A DNA stretch of 64,000 bases from Sphingomonas caseinilytica (GCF_023516455.1 NZ_JAMGBA010000001.1:62001-126000), one strand, 5' to 3'; positions 43,117-52,025 are shown, counted from the stretch's first letter. Made by a program: numbers and translations. The notes: generated by a model from the letters alone, not told the origin.

Positions 43117-44198
43117 GCCGAGTGCGCCAATGGGGCAGGGCGGCGCTCGTCGCCTTCGTAGTCGCGCTGATCGTCGTTTCCTTCCTCCCAATCTGGTGGA
43201 CCGATCACTGGTGGGTGCGGATGTGGGACTTCCCCCGGCTCCAGGTTGCGGCGTTACTGGTCATTGTCTGCGTGGGCCTGGGGTTCGTTTCCGTGGGCCG
43301 GTGGCGCTGGCCCTTGTTGGCGGGCACTGCGGCCGCACTCGCGTGGCAGGTCAGCCATTTCGTCGCCTATTTCCGGCCATATCCAAGGCAGGTTGCGAGC
43401 ATCGAAAATTGCCCGGCGGGCAGGCAGATTTCGCTGTTGAACGCCAATGTGCTGATGACCAACAAGGACTATGGCCGGCTCATCGATCTGGTCGAGCAGA
43501 GGAAGCCGGACGTCCTCCTGCTACTGGAACCCGGATTCGAATGGGAAGCGGCGATAAAGCCGCTCCTCGCCGAATATCCCTTCCGACTTTCGGAGCCACT
43601 TCCAAATACTTATGGGATGATCCTGTTATCCAGATTGCCGATGGACGGGCGCATCCAGCATCTGCTCCAGCCAGCCGTGCCGTCCGCTCACGTCAGGCTT
43701 CGATTGGCCGGCGGCGAGCAGGTTGACCTTCACGCGGTCCATCCCGAGCCGCCATTGCCCGGCGACGATAGCGGCGAGCGCGATGCAGAGCTTGTAACCG
43801 TCGGGAAGCGCGTTCGCGATGTGGGCCGGGCGGCGATCGTCATCGGCGATCTCAACGACGTCGCCTGGTCGCGAACGTCGGACCTCTTCAGAAGGGCGGG
43901 AGGCATGCTCGATCCGCGCGTCGGGCGCGGCTTCTACCCCACCTTCAACGCCAATTATCCGCTGCTGCGCTGGCCGCTCGACCATCTGTTCGTCTCGCCG
44001 CACTTCAAGGTAATGAAGCTCGACCTGCTCCCGGATATTGGGTCCGACCATTTGCCGATTTTCTTCCAGCTTTGCCTGACCGAGAATGGGTCTGAGCGAA
44101 AGGTGTTGCCGGAAGCGTCTCCGTCGACCGAAGCCGAAGCGGCGCATGAGGTTCAGGCCGGCGTGGCCGAGCGGCAGGAAGAGCAGAATGGGCAGTAA
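43113..44198 (+). CDS. Membrane-anchored endonuclease/exonuclease/phosphatase-family protein
   Basis: 361 residues. Three N-terminal membrane segments span about residues 10-85. The EEP fold follows: ISLLNANVLM, Glu in VLLLLEPGFEW, DLHAVHPEPP, Asn/Asp in VIGDLNDVAW, and catalytic DHLP in GSDHLPIFFQL. The metal-binding and catalytic residues look intact. Targets of such bacterial EEP proteins include lipid or nucleic-acid phosphodiesters; nothing here decides between them. The GTG start overlaps the previous stop, and the 3' end overlaps tlyA by 11 bp. Confidence 0.82.
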   Translation: MSRVRQWGRAALVAFVVALIVVSFLPIWWTDHWWVRMWDFPRLQVAALLVIVCVGLGFVSVGRWRWPLLAGTAAALAWQVSHFVAYFRPYPRQVASIENCPAGRQISLLNANVLMTNKDYGRLIDLVEQRKPDVLLLLEPGFEWEAAIKPLLAEYPFRLSEPLPNTYGMILLSRLPMDGRIQHLLQPAVPSAHVRLRLAGGEQVDLHAVHPEPPLPGDDSGERDAELVTVGKRVRDVGRAAIVIGDLNDVAWSRTSDLFRRAGGMLDPRVGRGFYPTFNANYPLLRWPLDHLFVSPHFKVMKLDLLPDIGSDHLPIFFQLCLTENGSERKVLPEASPSTEAEAAHEVQAGVAERQEEQNGQ

Positions 44199-44928
44199 GA
44201 TCCGCGCCGACCAGTTGCTGGTGCAACTTGGCCTGGCGGAAAGCCGGACCCGGGCCCAGGCGCTCATCCTTTCCGGCAATGTGTTTGTGGGCGATCGGCG
44301 CGTTGCGAAGGCAGGCGACATGCTGGCCGACGATGTGGAGCTGACGGTCAAGGGCCGCGACCATCCCTGGGTCTCGCGCGGGGGGATCAAGCTGGAGCAT
44401 GGGCTCAAGCATTTCGAATTTGACGTGACCGGTGCAGTGGGGCTCGACGTCGGAAGTTCGACGGGCGGCTTTACCGACGTGCTCCTGAGCCACGGCGCGG
44501 CAAAGGTCTATGCCGTAGATGTCGGAACCAACCAGCTGGCCTGGAAGCTGCGCAGCGATCCGAGAGTGATCGTGCACGAGCAGACCAATGCTCGCGACCT
44601 CACTGGCCAAATCATTCCGGAAGCGGTCGATATCGTGGTCTGCGACGCGAGTTTCATTAGCCTGGCGAAGGTGCTGGATGCCGCGCTCGGCCTTGCGAAG
44701 CCCGGCGCCAGGCTCGTCGCGCTCGTGAAGCCGCAATTCGAGGCGGGCCGCGAGGAAGTCGGCAAGGGCGGGGTCATTCGGGACCCGGCGGTCCACCAGA
44801 GAGTTTGCGATGAAGCGGCCGAATGGGTCCGCTCAAAGGGCTGGCGAGTTCTGGGGATCGAGCAGAGCCCGATCACCGGACCCGAAGGCAATGTCGAATT
44901 CCTGCTTGGGGCGATAAAGGAGGATTGA
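44188..44928 (+). CDS. tlyA: TlyA-family rRNA 2'-O-methyltransferase / hemolysin A
   Basis: 246 residues. An S4 RNA-binding domain at about 3-65 (IRADQLLVQLGLAESRTRAQALILSGNVFVGDRR) is followed by an FtsJ-like SAM-dependent methyltransferase (GLDVGSSTGGFTDVLLSHGAAKVYAVDVG, ...VVCDASFISL, LVALVKPQFE) with a K-D-K-E-type catalytic set. The homologue methylates 16S and 23S rRNA ribose. The ATG at 44188 starts the S4 domain; the upstream in-frame start lies in the EEP gene. Its stop overlaps tspO (TGATG). Confidence 0.92.
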   Translation: MGSKIRADQLLVQLGLAESRTRAQALILSGNVFVGDRRVAKAGDMLADDVELTVKGRDHPWVSRGGIKLEHGLKHFEFDVTGAVGLDVGSSTGGFTDVLLSHGAAKVYAVDVGTNQLAWKLRSDPRVIVHEQTNARDLTGQIIPEAVDIVVCDASFISLAKVLDAALGLAKPGARLVALVKPQFEAGREEVGKGGVIRDPAVHQRVCDEAAEWVRSKGWRVLGIEQSPITGPEGNVEFLLGAIKED

Positions 44929-45461
44929 TGGCAAGCGTTGAGCGTGACGATCGAGGGATCTGGGGCAAGGCGGCCATTGCGATACCGGCGATCGTGCTTT
45001 GCGGAATCGCCGCCGGCTGGCTGTCCAACAGCGGCGTTGAGAACGACTGGTACGCCAAGCTCATAAGGCCCGGGATCCAGCCGCCGTCCTGGCTGTTCGG
45101 GCCGATCTGGGCGGCGCTCTACGCGCTGATGGGCCTGGCCGTGGCCGTGGTATGGAACGAGCCGCCGTCACGCGAGAGGGCGAACGCGCTGCGGCTGTTT
45201 TTCGCGCAGCTTGTCCTCAACTATGCCTGGTCGCCGGTATTCTTCGGCGGGCATTTCATCGAAACCGCGCTTGTGCTTTTGATCGTCATTCTTGTGTTGG
45301 CTCTGGCCACTGCAAAGACGTTCAAGAACATTCGGTCGATGGCGGGCTGGCTGTTGCTTCCCTATCTTCTGTGGTTGTGCCTTGCCGTGGTGCTCAACTA
45401 TGAGACGGGTAGGCTAAACCCCGGCGCCGATGCTGCGCCGCTTGGCCTGATTGGAGCGTGA
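44928..45461 (+). CDS. tspO: TspO/MBR-family membrane protein
   Basis: 177 residues, five membrane segments. WYAKLIRPGIQPPSWLFGPIWAALYALMGLAVAVVW is the hallmark of the translocator/benzodiazepine-receptor family, and NYAWSPVFFG follows the conserved pattern. TspO binds porphyrins and sterol-like ligands and modulates tetrapyrrole metabolism in Rhodobacter. There is one unusual feature: an N-terminal polar extension of about 12 residues. The start at 44928 overlaps the tlyA stop. Confidence 0.92.
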   Translation: MASVERDDRGIWGKAAIAIPAIVLCGIAAGWLSNSGVENDWYAKLIRPGIQPPSWLFGPIWAALYALMGLAVAVVWNEPPSRERANALRLFFAQLVLNYAWSPVFFGGHFIETALVLLIVILVLALATAKTFKNIRSMAGWLLLPYLLWLCLAVVLNYETGRLNPGADAAPLGLIGA

Positions 45462-45465
45462 ACTA

Positions 45466-45765
45466 ATGCAATCGCAGAACCGGATGTTCGACGATTTGGT
45501 CAAGATGATGAACGGCGTAGCCGGCACCATGGCTGGAGTGGGCCGCGAAGCCGAATCGTCGATGCGCGAGAAGATGCGCGAATGGGTCGGCGGAATGGAT
45601 TTCGTCGCCCGCGACGAGTTCGAAGCGGTGAAGGCGATGGCGATCGCCGCGCGCGAGGAGAATGAGGCGCTGAAGGCACGGATCGAAGCGCTCGAAGCGA
45701 CGGCGAGTCCCGCTGCCGCCAAGCCCAAGGCCGCGCCCAAGCCGCGGAAGGGAGCCAACCCCTGA
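45466..45765 (+). CDS. ubiK: UbiK-like accessory factor (BMFP domain)
   Basis: A 99-residue protein. MQSQNRMFDDLVKMMNGVAGTMAGVGREAESSMREKMREWV and a coiled coil (FEAVKAMAIAAREENEALKARIEALEA) match the YqiC/UbiK family, which assists ubiquinone biosynthesis enzymes. The C-terminus is a Lys/Ala/Pro tail. It begins 4 bp after tspO. Its stop TGA lies in CTGACC, the proposed start of ybjN. Confidence 0.88.
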   Translation: MQSQNRMFDDLVKMMNGVAGTMAGVGREAESSMREKMREWVGGMDFVARDEFEAVKAMAIAAREENEALKARIEALEATASPAAAKPKAAPKPRKGANP

Positions 45766-46265
45766 CCGACGTTTCCGAAACCGACGAGCGCGACGACGGC
45801 GCTCCGATCGAGATGCTGGAGCAATATTTCGAGGCTCGCGGGTGGGCCTGCGAGCGTGCGGGCGATGGCGAGATCATCGCGTCGGCAACCGGTAGCTGGG
45901 CGCAATATGAGCTTCGCGGCGTGTGGCGGCATGAAGACCAGGTGCTGCAGTTCCTGGCGTTCCCCGACATAAAGGTCGCCGCCGAAAAGCGTTCGGCAAT
46001 CTATGAATCCCTGGGCCTCATCAACGAGCAGCTCTGGCTCGGCCATTTCGAGCTGTGGTCGGGATCCGGCCTGATCGTGTTCCGCCACGCCGCTCTGGTC
46101 GGCGAAGGTGAAACGATGAGTTTCGAGCATGCCGAAGCGATCAGCGAAGCAGCGCTTGAAGAGTGCGAGCGCTTCTATCCCGTGTTCCAGTTCGTGCTGT
46201 GGGGCGGAAAGTCCCCGACCGAGGCGATCTCGGCTGCGTTGATCGACACGGCCGGAGAAGCCTGA
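45762..46265 (+). CDS. YbjN-domain protein with CTG start
   Basis: 167 residues if started at CTG 45762. The YbjN fold (type-III-secretion-chaperone-like) is visible in MLEQYFEARGWACERAGDGEIIASATGSWAQYELRGVWRHEDQVLQFLAF and the GHFELWSGSGLIVFRHAAL strand. The CTG overlaps the ubiK stop as CTGA, and GGGAG (45750-45754) ends 7 nt upstream. The first ATG, 45813, leaves the domain nearly intact but lacks a ribosome-binding site. The role is regulatory or chaperone-like in Enterobacteria, unknown here. Confidence 0.8.
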   Translation: MTDVSETDERDDGAPIEMLEQYFEARGWACERAGDGEIIASATGSWAQYELRGVWRHEDQVLQFLAFPDIKVAAEKRSAIYESLGLINEQLWLGHFELWSGSGLIVFRHAALVGEGETMSFEHAEAISEAALEECERFYPVFQFVLWGGKSPTEAISAALIDTAGEA

Positions 46266-46269
46266 CGTC

Positions 46270-47082
46270 ATGACGCCGGCTTTCCCGGCGCCGGCCTGGC
46301 TGGTCGGATGCGGCAATATGGCCGGGGCAATGGTTGCAGGCTGGCGGCTGGCGGGCATCGATTTTTCCGGCGTTACGGTGATCCGTCCAAGCGGAAAGCC
46401 GGTCGACGGGGTAACCACCGTCACCGACTATCCGGAGGAACAGCCTCAATTCGTCATGCTTGGCTTCAAGCCGCAGAAGCTGGACGAGGTCGCCCCAGAG
46501 CTGGCGCCGCATGTCGGTGCCCAATGCATCGTAGTATCGATGTTGGCGGGGGTGTCTGCTGAAACGCTGAGGGAGCGGTTCCCCGAGGCACGGTCGGTTG
46601 TTCGTGTCATGCCCAACTTGCCCGTGGCGCAGGGGCAGGGGATGACAGCGATTTACTCCCCGGATGGAGGTCGGGAGCAGCTAGCCGACATTGACCAGCT
46701 CATGGCGTCGCTCGGCGCGATCTCCTGGTGCGAAAAGGAAGAGGAGTTGGGCGTGATCGGCGCGATCGCGTCGGCCGGAATTGCCTATGTCGCGCGCTTT
46801 GCCGCGGCACTGGCGAAGAGCGGGGAGGCGCTGGGCATGCAGCCCGGCACGGCCGAACAGGTGGCGGTCCAGACATTGGTCGGAACGGCTGCCTATGTCG
46901 CCGACACTGGCGCCTCGATGAGCGAAATCGCAAAGCGGGTCGCAAGCCCCAAGGGAACGACGGAACAGGGGCTCGCGGTCCTCGACGCAGAAGAGGGCCT
47001 ACAGCAGCTGGTCGATCGCACGATCCAGGCTGCCGTCCAACGCTCCAGGGAACTGGCCGACGAAGCCGCCCGACGCAATTGA
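46270..47082 (+). CDS. proC: Pyrroline-5-carboxylate reductase
   Basis: A 270-residue NAD(P)H enzyme for the last step of proline synthesis. The N-terminal Rossmann motif AWLVGCGNMAGAMVAGW is present, as are SMLAGVSAETLRERF and VRVMPNLPVAQGQGMTAIY. The C-terminal signature (SPKGTTEQGLAVLDAEEGLQQLVDRTIQAAVQRSREL) is complete. It begins 4 bp after ybjN and is the last tightly packed gene of the dxs run. Confidence 0.94.
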   Translation: MTPAFPAPAWLVGCGNMAGAMVAGWRLAGIDFSGVTVIRPSGKPVDGVTTVTDYPEEQPQFVMLGFKPQKLDEVAPELAPHVGAQCIVVSMLAGVSAETLRERFPEARSVVRVMPNLPVAQGQGMTAIYSPDGGREQLADIDQLMASLGAISWCEKEEELGVIGAIASAGIAYVARFAAALAKSGEALGMQPGTAEQVAVQTLVGTAAYVADTGASMSEIAKRVASPKGTTEQGLAVLDAEEGLQQLVDRTIQAAVQRSRELADEAARRN

Positions 47083-47133
47083 CGGTAGGCACCTGCTCGC
47101 TTAGGCGCGTCGCCAATAATCGAGAGGGTGAAA

Positions 47134-48021
47134 ATGGCCGACACGCGCAGCTACGACGACCGGGATGGGTGGATATGGATCGATGGGAAGCTTGTTCCCT
47201 GGCGCGAGGCGAACGTCCACATCCTGACCCATGCGATGCACTATGCCTCGTCTGTGTTCGAAGGGCAGCGGGCCTATGGCGGGGTCATCTTCAAGCTCAG
47301 CGAGCATAGCGCGAGGCTGCGGAAATCGGCCGAGCTGCTGGGCTTCGAGCTCCCCTGGTCGGTCGAAGAAATCAATGCGGCCTGTGACGAGGTGGTGAAG
47401 GCGAACGACCTGACCGACGCCTATGTTCGGCCAGTCGCCTGGCGCGGTTCGGAAAATATGGGTGTCAGCCCCAAGAACACTAAGCCGCATATGGCGATCG
47501 CCGCGTGGAACTGGGGCAAATATTTCCCGCCGGAGATTGCGGACCGCGGCCTTCGGCTGGACATTGCCCCGTGGCGTCGCCCGGCGCCCTATACCGCGCC
47601 GGTGCACAGCAAGGCGGCCGGCCTCTACATGATCGCCAGCCTCTCCAAGAAGCATGCCGACGAGCGCGGCTACGACGATGCGCTGATGTTCGACTGGCGC
47701 GGGCAGGTTGCGGAAGCAACCGGAGCAAACGCCTTCTTCATCAAGGAAGGCAAGCTATTCACTCCGACACCGGACTGCTTCCTCAACGGCATTACGCGGC
47801 AGACGGTGATGGATCTCGCTCGCCGACGTGGGATCGAAGTCGAAGAGCGGGCCATTTGGCCGGACGAGCTGGAGAGCTTCGAACAGATGTTCATCACCGG
47901 GTCCGCGGCCGAAGTTACGTTCATCCGCTCCGCCGGCCCGTGGAACTTCGAAATCGGCGACCTGTCGCGCCAGCTGCAGCGCGACTACGACGATTTGGTC
48001 AACCGGCGCCTCAACTATTGA
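47134..48021 (+). CDS. ilvE: Branched-chain amino-acid aminotransferase
   Basis: A 295-residue fold-type IV PLP enzyme. The signature EATGANAFFIKEGKLFTPTPDCFLNGITRQTVMDLARRRGIEVEER matches class IV aminotransferases, and the catalytic Lys lies in APVHSKAAGLYM. The N-terminus WIDGKLVPWREANVHILTHAMHYASSVFEGQRAY is typical of IlvE. The ATG at 47134 follows GAGAGGG by a normal spacing; a GTG two codons upstream is possible. It is separated from proC by 51 bp. Confidence 0.93.
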   Translation: MADTRSYDDRDGWIWIDGKLVPWREANVHILTHAMHYASSVFEGQRAYGGVIFKLSEHSARLRKSAELLGFELPWSVEEINAACDEVVKANDLTDAYVRPVAWRGSENMGVSPKNTKPHMAIAAWNWGKYFPPEIADRGLRLDIAPWRRPAPYTAPVHSKAAGLYMIASLSKKHADERGYDDALMFDWRGQVAEATGANAFFIKEGKLFTPTPDCFLNGITRQTVMDLARRRGIEVEERAIWPDELESFEQMFITGSAAEVTFIRSAGPWNFEIGDLSRQLQRDYDDLVNRRLNY

Positions 48022-48095
48022 GCTTCCGCCTCCGAAGATTCATGGTTTCTTCGCACTCTACTGGCTAAGCGTAGCGTTGCCGGATCATTGGGAGG

Positions 48096-50468
48096 TTGGC
48101 GGAACGGCTTCGCGTGGGGGAACAGGAAACCAGTCTGGAGCAAAATAGCCGTCCCGGTTCACGCCGGTTGCGGTGTTCCGACCTGCTCTCGCTAAAGACG
48201 CCGCGCGACCGCATCGGGAAGGCCGTGCGCCAGGCGCAGATCGATGCCCTGGTCCGTCTCGTCCCGGCAACGGTTGCGATCCAGGTCCTGACTGCCGCGG
48301 TGATGGTGGTCGGCCTTCGGGACACGACCGACAATTTCCAGATCGGGCTGTGGTTTGGCGCTGCCTTGTTGCTGTGCCTGATGCGCGGCGCACGTGCGGT
48401 CCGGCTCCGTCACGATCCGGAATATGCTGAGCAATATCCGGCCAAGACCGGCACTATCTGCCTGCTAATCGCGATGCTGGCCTCGATGTGGCTGGTGCCG
48501 CCGCTGTTCTGGTTCGAAACAGCCGGGCCGAGCCAAAAGATATTCATGTGCGTCGTCATGGCCGCGCTGGTGAGCGCCGGCAGCATCACGCTCGTCTCGC
48601 TTCCGCAGGCCGCCATTCTTTACGTCGGAATCCTGACGATCGGCTGCGTTTCCTTGACCTTGAGGCTTGGAAGTCCGCCGATGTTCGGACTGGTCATTGT
48701 TTATTCCGGTGTGTTGATCGTCAATGTGGTCAGCACCGCGCGCCAGTTCATCGCCCATAGCCGCGATCGGATAGAGCTGCGCGAGCAGGGCGAGATCATC
48801 AAGCTGCTCCGTGAATTCGAAGCGTCCGGGTCCGGTGGTCTCTGGGAACTCGATGGAGATCTCAGCTTCGTTAAAATGTCCCCGGAACTGCTGGCGCCCA
48901 ATGGGCTTCGTGAGGAGCAGATCGTAGGCCGCCATTACAGCTGGCTGTTGGACCCAGCAGGCCAGGTTGTCGCCTTCTCATCCGGCATGCGGGATCTGTT
49001 CAGTGACCTTGAAAGCGGAACGCCATTCCGTGACCGGGCAATCCCCTCGCCCGATCATCAACGCTGGTGGTCGATATCCGGCAAGCCAATCCTTGATGAA
49101 AAGTCCGAGCTTGTGGGGTGGCGCGGTGTTGCCTCCGACATCACCGAGGCCAGGCTTTACGGCAACGATTCCGTGCGGGCCGCCCGAACAGACCCGCTGA
49201 CGGGCCTCGCCAACCGGCTGCTGGTTCGTGAGCTGCTTGAAGAAGCGGTGATGCGGCAATGGGACAATCAGAATGGCTGCGCGCTGCTCCTGGTCGATCT
49301 CGATCGGTTCAAGCTGGTCAACGATACCCTGGGTCATGCCATCGGCGATCAATTGCTGGTCGAAGTCGGACGGCGGCTTCAGGGCTCCGTCGGAGAGGGC
49401 GGCCGCGTAGGCCGCATCGGCGGTGACGAGTTCGCGGTAGTTTGGGGGGGTGGAAGCGATCGGCTGCAACTTGCTGCGGTCGCCGACCAGATCGTTGCCG
49501 ACCTGTCGAAGAGCTTCAACGTCGGCGCTGCAACGCTTCATGTCGGGGCGACCATCGGGATCGCGGTGTGCCCCACGGACGGCACCTTCGAAGAACAGCT
49601 CATGCGCAATGCGGACCTTGCTCTCTATCGAGCCAAGGAAGCAGGGCGCGGCGGGCATGCCTTCTTCGAGCGGTACATGTTCGACGAGGCGGAAGATAAC
49701 CGCCTGTTGGAGCAAGATGTCCGACAGGCGCTCGGCGGCGACGGCCTCGGGCTGGCCTATCAGCCCATCATTGATGCCGACAGCGGCGAGGTGGTGGCGC
49801 GCGAAGCATTGCTTCGCTGGCGGCATCCGAAGCGTGGGGAGATTCCGCCGGACCAGTTCATCCCGATCATCGAGGATGCCGGCCTTATCCACCAGATCGG
49901 CGACTGGGTGATCAGGGAAGCCTGCGCCGAAGCCGCGACCTGGGGCAGCGACATGAGGGTCGCGGTCAATATCTCCGCGGCGCAGCTGTCGGGAGCCGGG
50001 CTTGCCCGGACGGTGTTGGGCGCGCTTGCGGCAACGCGGCTTGAGCCTAGCCGCCTTGAACTCGAAGTGACCGAGAATGTGTTCCTGGGCGATGATGCGG
50101 CAACCCTGGCTTCGCTCGAGCGGCTCCGCGGATTGGGTGTTCGCCTGGTTCTCGACGATTTCGGCAAGGGATACAGCAGCTTCGGCTATCTAAGCCGTGC
50201 GCAGTTCGCCAAGATCAAGATCGACCAAAGCTTCGTTCGAGGCGCGGCTGAAGGGGCGAAGGATTGTGTCGCGATCGTCCATGCCATCCTGGCCTTGGCC
50301 CGTGGACTGGGTGTCGAAACGACCGCCGAAGGCGTCGAAACCGAGGCCCAGGCGGAGGTGATGCGGCTACTTGGATGCGATCAGCTTCAAGGCTTCCACT
50401 TTGGCCGTCCGGTTCGGGCCAACGAACTTCCGCGGACACAGCGGCAAGATAGCCGCCGAAGCGCCTGA
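48096..50468 (+). CDS. Membrane GGDEF-EAL cyclic-di-GMP enzyme with PAS region
   Basis: 790 residues. Several N-terminal membrane segments (about 50-215) are followed by a PAS-like region (about 240-350). The GGDEF domain has intact RIGGDEFAVVW near 442. The EAL domain starts at EALLRWRHP near 569, with NIS, ELEVTEN, DDFGKGYSS, KIDQSF, AEGVE and QGFHFG all present. Both catalytic sites therefore look intact. The RxxD inhibitory site, five residues before GGDEF, is absent. The start is uncertain: TTG 48096 touches GGGAGG; GTG 48114 is an alternative. Confidence 0.88.
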   Translation: MAERLRVGEQETSLEQNSRPGSRRLRCSDLLSLKTPRDRIGKAVRQAQIDALVRLVPATVAIQVLTAAVMVVGLRDTTDNFQIGLWFGAALLLCLMRGARAVRLRHDPEYAEQYPAKTGTICLLIAMLASMWLVPPLFWFETAGPSQKIFMCVVMAALVSAGSITLVSLPQAAILYVGILTIGCVSLTLRLGSPPMFGLVIVYSGVLIVNVVSTARQFIAHSRDRIELREQGEIIKLLREFEASGSGGLWELDGDLSFVKMSPELLAPNGLREEQIVGRHYSWLLDPAGQVVAFSSGMRDLFSDLESGTPFRDRAIPSPDHQRWWSISGKPILDEKSELVGWRGVASDITEARLYGNDSVRAARTDPLTGLANRLLVRELLEEAVMRQWDNQNGCALLLVDLDRFKLVNDTLGHAIGDQLLVEVGRRLQGSVGEGGRVGRIGGDEFAVVWGGGSDRLQLAAVADQIVADLSKSFNVGAATLHVGATIGIAVCPTDGTFEEQLMRNADLALYRAKEAGRGGHAFFERYMFDEAEDNRLLEQDVRQALGGDGLGLAYQPIIDADSGEVVAREALLRWRHPKRGEIPPDQFIPIIEDAGLIHQIGDWVIREACAEAATWGSDMRVAVNISAAQLSGAGLARTVLGALAATRLEPSRLELEVTENVFLGDDAATLASLERLRGLGVRLVLDDFGKGYSSFGYLSRAQFAKIKIDQSFVRGAAEGAKDCVAIVHAILALARGLGVETTAEGVETEAQAEVMRLLGCDQLQGFHFGRPVRANELPRTQRQDSRRSA

Positions 50469-50543
50469 TTTCGGCTTTTCAAGCCGCGCTTGGCCGCTAT
50501 AAGCCGCCCCGCGCGCATCGCTCCAATCCGGAGCAGCCCATGC

Positions 50544-50618
50544 TGGGGCGTCGCCAAGCGGTAAGGCACCGGTTTTTGGTACCGGCATTCGCAGGTTCGA
50601 ATCCTGCCGCCCCAGCCA
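50544..50618 (+). tRNA. tRNA-Gln (anticodon TTG)
   Basis: A 75-nt cloverleaf. TGGGGCG (50544-50550) pairs with CGCCCCA (50608-50614), then discriminator G and encoded CCA. Anticodon stem CCGGT/ACCGG encloses loop TTTTGGT, with anticodon TTG at 50576-50578. T-loop GGTTCGAATCC. A TATAAG at 50498-50503 may belong to its promoter, but no good -35 pairs with it. Confidence 0.96.
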
Positions 50619-50649
50619 TTTTCACGTCGTGTGGACAGCGCCTGCAATT

Positions 50650-51861
50650 TTACGCGTCAACAGGGCGCCGCAAGCCTGCCGGCCGCCAGTGTTGAACCTT
50701 CCAACCGCGTCTTGATAGCCAATCGATAATTGACGCCAGCCACTCAGCGCGGCGAATTGCGATCGGACGCCAGGATAGGGGATCCAAGCCGGTCCATGGG
50801 ATATATGGAGTGCGCCGGGCGTAGGCCCAAAGCTCCACGCGCACCGTCACGCGGTTGGAATTGGCGCGAGCATGGAACCCGCAAGTGTCCGCTGCAATCA
50901 GGGTGTTCGCTGGAACGGCGAAATGCGTCGGATTCGGCAAGTTTAACTCGCCAAGCTCTTCCGGCGTAATTCGGAATGAGCCGCGCTGGGATAAACGATC
51001 GCCGTGCTCCGCGACGTCAATGCTCTTGCGATACTCCCATTCGGCGCGCTCGGGCGTAAGCCGATGAGATCCGGCGACATATGTCAGCGGCCGGTCGTCC
51101 GGCCCAACGTCCGTCAGGAACAGCCATGCCTTCATCGAGGGATGGAATGTATCGGCATGGAGCTGGATCTGTGGATCTGGCGGCGCCTCGACGCAGCCGC
51201 CAATGATCGTTTGAATATAATAGAGAGGTGCGGTCCGACTGCTCGCCACATACGCCATGATCCCCTTCCACAGCGGACTATCGAGCATTCGATCAAGATC
51301 GGGCATCGCCGCAAGGAACTCTGGCCCTACCGGCACGCGCCTAGTTACGGTGTCGCCTTGCTGATGTATCCGGCTTTCCAATTTACATTCCAGCAACTCA
51401 GCCTGCAGCCGACGAAAGACATCCTCGGGTAGGAAATTTGGGACCTCGACAAAGCCGTCTCGATCGAACTGTTGCCTGAAGTCAGCTGGAATCAGACGGG
51501 CGAGCTTCGCCCGGCGATAAGCGGCAAGCCGGTGAGCTGCTTTAATTCGCCAAAGGTGGAGTCCAACCCTGTTCAATCGCTTTGAGCCAATGATCGGATT
51601 GTCGACGAAACTCTTGGCGCCGCTAACGACTGCGAGCACCCAGAACGGCAGTCGCCACCACCGCAGCTTGTTTTGACGGCGCTGTACGCTCACTGGTGTC
51701 GCGGCAACGGCGGTATTCCCGCTTTCGCGAAAACTGCTTTGATCCAACTGCAATTTGCCTCGCGCTGACTTTTTCGAAGGCTGCTTCCCGCCCACCAGGA
51801 TGCGATCCAAGAAGGGCTTCTGCCTTGCTACATAAAAAGGCCCCCCCGATTTGCACGTCAT
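50650..51861 (-). CDS. Phytanoyl-CoA dioxygenase (PhyH)-family protein
   Basis: About 403 residues. The oxygenase domain begins near residue 125 (FDRDGFVEVPNFLPEDVFRRLQAELL). Fe ligands are His/Asp in QLHADTFHPSMKAW and His in CGFHARAN; the 2OG-binding Arg follows in RVTVRVELWAYARR. It is preceded by WWRLPFWVLAVVSGAKSFVDNP. The start is uncertain: ATG 51861 is used, GTG 51693 would begin just before the conserved part, and neither has a clear ribosome-binding site. Codons near the 5' end include a run of seven G. It borders the polysaccharide locus, so a sugar or lipid substrate is possible. Confidence 0.75.
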   Translation of the reverse strand: MTCKSGGPFYVARQKPFLDRILVGGKQPSKKSARGKLQLDQSSFRESGNTAVAATPVSVQRRQNKLRWWRLPFWVLAVVSGAKSFVDNPIIGSKRLNRVGLHLWRIKAAHRLAAYRRAKLARLIPADFRQQFDRDGFVEVPNFLPEDVFRRLQAELLECKLESRIHQQGDTVTRRVPVGPEFLAAMPDLDRMLDSPLWKGIMAYVASSRTAPLYYIQTIIGGCVEAPPDPQIQLHADTFHPSMKAWLFLTDVGPDDRPLTYVAGSHRLTPERAEWEYRKSIDVAEHGDRLSQRGSFRITPEELGELNLPNPTHFAVPANTLIAADTCGFHARANSNRVTVRVELWAYARRTPYIPWTGLDPLSWRPIAIRRAEWLASIIDWLSRRGWKVQHWRPAGLRRPVDA

Positions 51862-52025
51862 CAGATGGGAGCTAACCAAAATTAAGCGGCAATGATGTTG
51901 CCGCGAAGACACGTTCCACAATTACTTTCATGACCGAAACAATATTTTGCGGCTGAAAAGCGTCCTTAATGCATCTATGATATTGACCTCAATCGAAATT
52001 ACATTAGGTGAACGTTTGTGGAGGG

